A stretch of DNA of 51,758 nt, from the NCBI GenBank assembly GCA_016199085.1, contig JACQHJ010000007.1, forward strand, positions 1-51,758. Direction: 5' to 3'. The notes under the pieces are model-generated. The model had not been told where the DNA came from. It ran no database searches and saw nothing but the letters and a program-made list of their open reading frames with translations. Both the position numbers and the translations under genes were made by a program. Shown piece by piece: positions 1 to 9,700 of the stretch. This DNA comes from Candidatus Levyibacteriota bacterium. GTDB lineage: Bacteria; Patescibacteriota; Microgenomatia; Levybacterales; UBA12049. How positions within the stretch are numbered: the stretch's first letter is position 1; each line of letters opens with the position of its first letter.

Positions 1-234
1 CAAGCTCTTTTAAGTAGGCAAAAGCCAAGAGACTTCTACGATTTATACTTTATTCTGCGCTCAAACCTACTTCTTCCCGAAAAAAAAGCTATATTACCCA
101 AAGCTCTTAAAGTACTGCAAGATTCAGACCTTAACTTCGAGAAAGAATTAAAACAATTTCTACCAAAAACGCATTGGCCAATTATAAGAAATTTTAACCA
201 GACACTAGAACAAGAAATAAACAGATTTATTTAG
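1..234 (+). CDS. Nucleotidyltransferase AbiEii/AbiGii toxin-like protein, C-terminal fragment (5' truncated by window edge)
   Basis: Frame 1 open from base 1 to TAG at 232-234: QALLSRQKPRDFYDLYFILRSNLLLPEKKAILPKALKVLQ...; the KPRDFYDLYFIL motif is typical of AbiEii-family C-terminal regions. Confidence 0.65.
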   Translation, partial: QALLSRQKPRDFYDLYFILRSNLLLPEKKAILPKALKVLQDSDLNFEKELKQFLPKTHWPIIRNFNQTLEQEINRFI

Positions 235-659
235 TTAATCAGCTTCAAATTTGATATTAAAACCACAAGCTCAAGTATAAATTTAAAAAGCCTGTTATTT
301 CAATCCAAAAACCCCATTAAAAAACCATATCACTTAAGTACCTACTCTGCTAAAAAGTTTGTCAAAACTAAAGATCCTAAAATTAAATTTTTAAAAGTAA
401 GTAATTTTCAGAGAGATAAATATTTATAGAAAGTGGCATAAAACAAATAACTCTCTACTAAATGCATCAGCTGGCAATTCAGGAATATTGCAATCATTTG
501 ATATATTATGATGACTTATTTTGTATATTGATGAGCTCGTGTGAAAATAGTCTTATGCGTTAAAACAAAAATAGGGTTTAGATTTTTCACATTCAATCCC
601 AAAAAAAATGAATATATAAAAGTGCATCAAAGACATTTATAGCTAAGTACTCTAGGTCC

Positions 660-689
660 TTGACTTTGTTTTACAAACTTTTCTATTCT
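660..689 (+). promoter_or_regulatory. Putative promoter TTGACT-18-TATTCT upstream of giant ORF
   Basis: TTGACT 660-665 and TATTCT 84-89 of the same line (684-689), 18-bp spacer. Confidence 0.4.
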
Positions 690-721
690 AATAGTATGAG
701 TAAAAATATCTTTTCATATGC

Positions 722-748
722 GTATAATCGGTATAATCCGTATAATCT
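722..748 (+). repeat. Three tandem 9-bp units GTATAATCG/GTATAATCC/GTATAATCT
   Basis: cGTATAATCGGTATAATCCGTATAATCTcg; each unit contains a perfect TATAAT. Confidence 0.8.
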
Positions 749-794
749 CGTGCCTGCCTACCCTTTTTGTATTTCTAAGGGTCCAAGGGATTAA

Positions 795-3700
795 ATGAAC
801 TTATTGGAGCAGTTTAAAACCTATCTATTTTCACAGGAGGAAAAACCCTCTTCGGTTACTGTAAAAAATTACTCTTCTGATATTAACCATTTTCTAAGGT
901 GGTTTGAAAAACAATATGGGACATTTTTATCCTCGCCAATAACAAACAAGACGCTTGAGGAGTATAAGGCAAGCTTTATTGAAGTGTTTTCACCGGCTTC
1001 GATGCAAAGGCATCTTTCTTCTCTTAGAAAATTCTTTAAGTATTTAAAATCTGAGGGTAAATTAGCTGTAGATCCTTTTGAAGCGTCTGTTATTAACCAA
1101 AAACATGAGGTTGATATCTGGAAGCTAAAAGACTTCAAAAACAATCTTTATGTAGATAACGCAGCACATCTTACTATAAAGAACTATATCATTGACGTTA
1201 AACAATTCATAGCCTGGGCAAAAGAAGTAACCGGCCTTGAAGATGATCTTTTAGTAAACCGCTTGGATAAAGACTTTGTTGAGGAATATAAAAAAAGGTT
1301 AATCGAAGTCGGAGAGTTTTCTCCAGCCACGGTAAACAGAAAGCTTTCTTCTCTTAGAAAATATCTTTCTTTTGCCGTCGAAACTGGTCTGGTTACACAA
1401 AACCTAGCTTCGGTTGCTAATATTAACGAGATTAAAAACAAACTTTATATTCCTACGAAAGATGAGCTTAGCCGTGGTCAGATTAAGCCTGAAGCTATAG
1501 CGAAACATTACTCTTCTTTTCCTCCCCTTAGGCTATTGCAAAAATTAGGCCGTGGAATTGGTCTTGGATTTGATCTTGTTTTCACAAGTCCCCTAGCTTT
1601 ACTTGCTTCTAAAACACAGGAGGCAATCTGGAAAATACAAGGAAAACCCCTGTTTAAAAAAGGACCCGTTACTTTAGTGACGAAAAATATCACTCATCAG
1701 GATTTGCTAGGCATAAGAAACATCAGAAAACAAATCTATGCTCCATTTAAGATATCGATAGCTTCATTTAGCCCTATCGAAAAGCTTATCTTCCACCTTC
1801 GATATACAAGACCAAACTGGTACAAAAAGTATCATTCATATGCAATTGCCCATTATTTAAACTTTGCCGTCCTAGTTATATTCCTAGCTGCTGTTGGCTT
1901 TGGTTTATATAACTCTTTCTTTGCAAAGCCAAGTACTCAAAATCCGGCTTTGGCAGCCTTACCTACCGCACCGCCAAGGATATTATCCTTCCAGGGAAGA
2001 TTAACCGATAACAACGACAACCCTATAACCACGGCTAACACGCTTATACGCTTTGCCATTTATGACGACATTTCAGCCTCAGGTGCGGCACTTTTGTGGC
2101 AGGAAGTTGACTCTGTTAATCCTGATGTTGATGGTATATTTAATGTTTTACTTGGAAACGTATCTGCTATTCCCTCTACCCTTTTTAGCGAGAATGCGGC
2201 TTTGTATTTAGGCGTAACAATTGAAGCAACGCCTGAGCTTGGGCCAAGGCAACAGTTGGCAACAGTTGCTTACGCTGCAAATTCGGAAACGCTTCAGGGA
2301 CTTCCTCCAATTACAGCAGTTGGAGCAAGCACAAGTAACGTAGTTCTGGCCTTGGATTCAAGCGGTAATTTAACAATAGGTGGAAGCGCAAATCCTGTCT
2401 TTAGCGCTTCCGGTGGCCAGTTTAAGCTCTCTGGACAACCATTACTTCTAACAACAAACGTAGGTAGCGATGCCAATGTTGAAATTTCCACAGATGACCT
2501 TGGAAAGATAGATTTACAAAAACCAGTAATAAATAGCTCAAACAGTAACAATATAGCAACTGCAATAGGAGCAGTGGAGGTAAACGATCTATTCGCAGTT
2601 CTAGCCACAAGCAGCGGCCAATCAGCCGTCACTATCAATCAAACTTCAACAGGTCCAATCATTAGCGCATCCAGTGGTGGAACTGCTAAATTTACGATCG
2701 ACAACAGCGGAAATGAAGATCTTGCAGGTAATATTAGCCTCGCAGGTACAACCGGAATATCATTAAGTGGAAATGATGCAGATCTAACCTTCTCCGGTAC
2801 GGGAAATCACGACATCACAGCCTCCGCTGGAACATTAAGACTTGGTGCCTTCACTCTAACAGGAGCTGTTACGGGTAATAACCAGAACGTGACAGGCTTA
2901 AATGACCTTTCGGCGGCAGGCACAGTCACCTTCTCAGGATTTAATGCAAACAATAACGTACTATATGCTACCGTATCAACTGGTGTTCTTGCCGGAAGTT
3001 CAACTAACTCGGTTGGACTTTGTTTAAAATCTCAAGCTTCCGCTCCAGCCTGGATATCTTGTAATGAGGGTAATTACTGGTCACAGGAAAACGGAGTACT
3101 TTTTCCTTCTAACTCAACCGTAGACGTTCTTGTCGGCGGTACAGCCACAGAAAGTGCTGATTTTGCAATCCTTAATGTCAACGGAAACGGTCCTGTTACG
3201 GCTACTGTTTCAGGAAATCTCATTGTTATGCCTAAGGATGGAGCCGGGGGAAGATTGGGTGTTGGATTAATAAATCCAAGTCAATCAATAGAAACAACAG
3301 GAAACATAAAGGGTGATGTATTTATGCCCTCGTGGATTGCCGGAAATGGAGCTACTCTAGGAGATTCAAGATATGAGCTTGCAGGAGGAAATGTTTTGCT
3401 TGATAACACCTATGCCTTAAGATTTAAAGACAGCGGAGGCACAGGTTTTGCTGCTTTCCAGACAACTTCGGGAAACAATGTCAGCTTGAATACTCCTACC
3501 ATCGGAGGATCTTTCCAAATGAATGTTAATAACACTAGTGGAATTTTTCAGTATTTCACAAGCTCATATAGCGATGCTGAAAAAATGAGATTAACCAATA
3601 CCGGCCTTCTTGGACTAGGTACCGCCTCCCCTATTTCCGAGCTTCATGTAACAAGACCACTTTCCTTTGACGCAACCGGAAAAGCTCTTGCTATCTTTGA

Positions 3701-6700
3701 TCAGATTGAAGACCAGGATATCTTAACTGCTTCCGCAGGAGGAGTTATGAAGTTTAATGTCTCAAATGCCGGTATCCTTACCGCTGCAGGTTATACAACA
3801 AATGGTGGCTTACTATATACCACTGGTGCAGGTGTAGTGAGCCAGATAACGTCACAGGGAACACTGGGGACAGATTGTCTTATATCCCAAGGAGCAGGAG
3901 CAGCACCCCTGTTCTCATCTTGTGCTACAGCAGCAGAAGCATCCATCTACTGGACACAGGCAAGCGGAGCCTTATATCCTAAAAATAGCACTGTTGATTT
4001 ATTAGTCGGTGGTACAGCTACTACTTCGGCCAAATTTGCTGTTTTGAATGTTAATAACGGTACTCCTGTTGCATCTGTTTCTTCTGGATTAAATGGTTAC
4101 GGTGCATATTTAACAGCTGACGGAACTCTTGCTACAACCAGAAGACAATCCCTAACTATTGGTAACTCAACTACTTATGATACGAGCGGCAATGTATTGA
4201 TTAACCCAAATGGAACTGGAAATGTAGGCATTGGGACTACGTCTCCAGGTCGCAAATTAGAAGTTTATGACACAACTCATGTCTATGTACGAACAATCAC
4301 TAATTCGACAGCCATAGATGCGGCATTTGAATCGCGTGACGGCACTAATGTTGTTTATTCAGGTTTGATGAATGGTTCTGGTTGCGGCGCGGGATACTGG
4401 GCAGTTTATGCCGGAGCCTGTCGCATGGTAATTCAAAACAGCAACGGCAACGTCGGCATCGGCGATACAAGTCCTGCTTCTCTTTTCACAGTTGGAGACG
4501 GAGATCTATTCCAAGTTAATTCGTCAGGTGCAATAGTCGCAGCTACAGGAATAATATCAAGCGGCAATATCACCTTCTCAACTTTCACAACAAACGGTGG
4601 CTTACTGTATACTTCTGGTGCAGGATTACTTACCCAGATAACTTCTCAAGGCACAACTGCCATTGATTGTCTTATCTCTCAAGGAGCAGGAGCGGTGCCT
4701 GCATTTTCTTCCTGTGCAGCTGCTGTATCCTCATCAATATATTGGACGCAGGATAATGGAGTTTTGTATCCTAAAAACTCAACAGTTGATGTGTTGATTG
4801 GAGATACAGCAACAAACTCTGCTGAATTTGCTTTTACAGGCCTTTCTTCCCTGTCGCACCAAACCCAAGCTTCAATTAGCGGACAATTAATCGTTATGCC
4901 AAATAACGGATACGGAGGAAAAGTCGGAATAGGATTAACAAATCCAACTGCAGCGCTGGATGTTAAAGGAGCAAATGAAACAACGGGAACAAACCAGCTT
5001 CTTGCCTTGTTTGAACGTGATTCAACAAATAACGGCGGGAGTGGAATCATAAGAGTTTTAAGCGATACTTATTATTCTGACTTTGAACAGAATTCGGCGG
5101 GAAGTACTCCATTTAGATACGGTACTTACACAGATCTAAATATTGTCAATAATGACGCAGAAGACGCCACAAACGGTCCTTATGGAAATATTAACTTTAT
5201 TACAAATGCAACTAATGTTATGCAAATCGGAGGAGGCACCCAGGCGGGAAGGGTTGGAATCGGAGGATTTGTCGGCAATGCAGCTTCATCAAACTGGATG
5301 CTTTCAACTTTGGATGTAAAGCCAAATCTTCAAAGCGGTGGAACCCTGTCTGTTGCCTCTGTATCAGGAGCAACCTCCTTTGCATCTTTGGTGGTAGACA
5401 ATTCAGGACTGGGTGATATTTTTACTGCTTCAAGTTCTGGACTAAATAGGTTTGTAGTTAAACAATCTGGAAATGTAGGAATCGGGACAACGGCGCCGAG
5501 TGTTTTGTTAGATGTTGCAGGTACTTTAGAATTAAAGAATAGCACTACCGCGCAGACGTTAAATATATATAATTCTTATACTTCCAGTACGAATTACTCA
5601 CGCGCCAGATTGGGATTTGAAAGTGGAGTCTTTACGATAAGCCGTGAAACCGGAGCAAGTGGTTCCGATTCAGATATGCGGCTTCAAGTGAACGGAGCTC
5701 ATAAAATCTTTTTCCTGACGAACGGGTATGATCGAATGGTTGTTGATGGTGGTGGAAATGTAGGAATCGGGACAACAACTCCGGCTTCCGAACTGTATGT
5801 CACTCGCCCTCTATCTTTTGGAGCAAATGGAAAAGCCCTTGCTATCTTTGACCAGATTGAAGACCAGGATATCTTAACAGCTTCGGCCGGAGGTCTAACC
5901 AAATTTGTCATTGAAAATGACGGAGATATAAAACTAACAGCCGGGCAAACAATAGATACTCTAACTAATGGTACTTTAGGAATAGGAACAGTTAATGCAA
6001 CAACTTTAACAATTGGTAGATCAGGACAAAACATTACCCTTCCAACTTTTAGTACAAACGGTGGATTACTGTATACTTCTGGTGCAGGATTACTTACTCA
6101 ATTAACCTCTCAAGGCACAACTGCCATTGATTGTCTTATTTCTCAAGGAGCAGGCGCCGCGCCTGCATTTTCTTCCTGTGCAGCTGCTGTATCCTCATCA
6201 ATCTATTGGACACAATCATTAGGCGCTTTATATCCCAAAAACAGTACGGTTGATTTGTTAGTCGGCGGAACTGCAACTGATAGTGCTGATTTTGCAGTAC
6301 TTAACGTCAACGGCAACGGTCCTGCTATAGCTTCTGTTTCCGGAAACCTAATTGTCTACCCTAAGGATGGAGTTGGTGGAACTGCAGGCATTGGAACTAC
6401 CACACCCATTGGTATGCTAGAGGTTAAAAAGGATTACAACGGATCAACTCAGGCATACTTTACCAATGAAACAGATGGTACACTAGCTTTAACCAGAGTG
6501 CTGGTTGGAGATCATGTCGCAGATACAGATATGTTTTTCTCCTCATATAATACGGGCTTTTCGGGAAATGGACTACTTGGGGTTTCAGGCGCAGGCCTTT
6601 CGGAATTTGCTGCTAACTCAAATGGTACGGGAATGGCTATTGGTACCAGGGGATCTGCCCCGGTCTATCTCTCAATAGGAGCAACCCCAAGAGCAATATT

Positions 6701-9700
6701 GGATAGCTCAAGTAGGTTAGGTCTTGGAACAACATCTCCAATTTCCCAACTTCATGTTACCAGACCGCTTACATGGGGAGCAAACGGAACAGCTCTTGCA
6801 ATCTTTGACCAGATTGAAGACCAGGATATCTTAACAGCTTCAGCAGGAGGAGTTGCTAAATTCTCCATTACTTATGCTGGTGGAATAAAGCTTGGAACAG
6901 ATGAGGGAACAAGCACATATTGTGTTAAATCCCAAGGTGCCGGATCTGCTGCTATTTGGGCAACCTGCGGAGGCGGTGGAGACGGACTATGGAGGCTAAA
7001 TTTAGGCACTATCTCCCCTGTTAACGATACTTTAGACTTATTAATTGGAAATAACGCAACCACTTCGGCAAAATTTGCTGTTACAAATGTCAATAGTGGA
7101 ATACCAATAGTCAATGTGGGGGTAGATGATACTACGGGAAGTCTTTTAAGACTTTACGGAGGAACTGTTGATGAAGGCGGGGAGATTAATCTATACACTG
7201 CAGCCGATGATGACGGCACTATAAATGCCTACTCTATAGACGCTTACCAGGATGACTTAAGAATTTATACAGGAAGTATAGTTAGATTCACTATTACCGA
7301 GACGGGAAACGTAGGGTTAGGTGTTGCAAATACTGTTCCAATCTCCCAGCTTTATGTCTCAAGACCTATCGCAAACGGCGCAACTGGTAAAGCGCTGGCT
7401 ATCTTTGACCAAATAGAAAATCAGGATATTATTACTGCCTCTGCAGGTGGAGTAACAAAATTTATAATCGATACAAGCGGAAACGCAATAGTCGGAGGTA
7501 CAACAACCGAAACCCTTTCCAATACAGGCTTTGTCATGGACGGGAATGATATGTATATAGCAGGAATGCTTGGAGTCGAGGCTGGTGTCTATACAGACGG
7601 TTCATTTGTAGCAGGAGCTTCAACTACAATATCAAACGGTACTATAGCTCAATCTGCAACAGAAACTTTAACCATCGGTACAACACAGGCAACCCTTGCT
7701 TTGTCAACCACAACCAGCGGAAATATTACCTTAACAACAGGAGCAACAAGCGGACTGGTTAATATTTTATCAGGAAATCTTCAAGTCGGAGGAGGCGTTC
7801 CGACTCTAACACTAAACGGAGACGATGCATATATAACAGGAACCTTTGAGGCTGATCAAGCTTCAAGATTTGATTCAACAGTCACTATTTCCTCTTTTAC
7901 ATCAGACGGTGGCGTAATATATACAACCGGAACAGGAGGGCAACTTGCTCAAGCAAATGCCGGAACGGCTAATCAGTGTTTATTAGGGGGAACAACGCCC
8001 CAATTTGGAAGCTGTGGAACCGCTGAGGATGCATTCTGGGTACAGGCAGCAGGTTCTGTCTACCCCACCAATTCAACTTGGGATTTGTTAGTAGGAGGAC
8101 AGGCAACAAGTTCTGCCAAGTTCCATGTCTACGGAGCAAGTGCATTTGCAGGAACAGCTCCTGCAGCTTCAGTTTCTGCAAACACTTCATTTGCAGGTTT
8201 TGTGGTGGATAATAAAGGAACCGGAGATATATTCACAGCTTCATCTTCTGGGCTTAATAGATTTGTAGTAAAACAAAACGGTCGTGTTGGTATTGGGCAC
8301 TCTAATCCAGATTCAACTTTACAAGTTACTGCAATCCCCGGATCAACTAATCCCTTTATGGTTACAACAGCAGATTTTGCTCCTTCAACGGGCTCCACAT
8401 TCGTTACGAATTTTGGAGCAGCATCAGGTAATACATATACATACCTGGGCGCTTTATCTTCAGGGGGAGGAGCCTGGAATGATCTTATCTTAAATACAAA
8501 TTCTGGTGGGGGTGGGAAAGTTGGCCTAGGAACAGTTTCTCCCCTTGCCGCTTTAGACGTACGCTCTATAGTAACAAACGGAGGAACTATTCCTGTTGCT
8601 TCAGTTTCTGGACAAACATCAACTGCAGCAATGATTGTTGATAATAAAGGGACCGGAGATATATTCACAGCTTCTTCTTCTGGACTTAATAGATTTGTGG
8701 TAAAACAATCAGGAAACGTAGGAATAGGGACAACTCTTCCTTCAAGCAGTATTCATATCGTCTCTCCTTCGGGAGAATCCTCCAAAATTACACTTGAAAA
8801 CAGCTTGGGAAACTCATTTTTTATGAATACATTCGGGGCAACCAACATATTTTCTATTGGTCGTACCGGAGTTGCGGATGATATCTCGCTAGATTCCTCA
8901 GGCAGATTTGGGATTGGGACAACATCACAAATCTCGGAACTTTATGTAACGAGGCCTTTAGCTGTTGGTACCACTGGTAAAGCTTTGGCTATCTTTGACC
9001 AGATTGAAAGTCAGGATATCTTAACAGCTTCTGCAGGAGGAACAACCAGATTTTCACTTGGATTTTTTGGCAATGCAACCCAAAGTGCCGTAGTTACAAC
9101 ACAGAATGCTTATACTTTAAATGCAAATTCCCTAACTTCCGGTACAGGATTTGCTCTAACCTCAACTTCAACAGGTCTTTCAACAGGAGGACTTATGTCG
9201 CTTTATTGGAATCCGGGCTCTAGCACAACAGCAACAGGAGATTTATTGTCCCTAGATGTTGGAACAAACGGAGTTTTGGGAAACATCTTTAATGTTAAAG
9301 ATGCGGGATCAACAGTCTTCTCCGTTTCTCAAACCCAGGTTACAAGCAATCTCCCAACCCAGTTTACTTCAGCAGGAGACGTCTCAATTGCTTATGATAT
9401 TAACTTTACCAACCCAACAGCTTCATATATTAAATCCGCTGCTCCCCTCTATATCCAAGCAGGAGAAGTATTTAATTCATCTGACTTAACTTTGGGAACA
9501 TATAATAAAGGAAATGTTGTTGTTAATACTGAGGCTTTATCTGTTAATGGATCAGCAACTGTATCAGGGAGATTGGGAATCGGGACGACTAGTCCTTATG
9601 GCAATCTCCATATATATGGAGGCACGGGAAACGTAGAAACGAATGTTTTTATAGATACTCAAGGAACCCAAAGCTTACAACAATCTACGCTTAACTTATT

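Noticed and set aside
795-1430. Active XerC/XerD-type recombinase
   Set aside because: Only core-binding-like domains are present; the C-terminal catalytic R..H-x-x-R..Y region is absent and replaced by a linker and TM segment.
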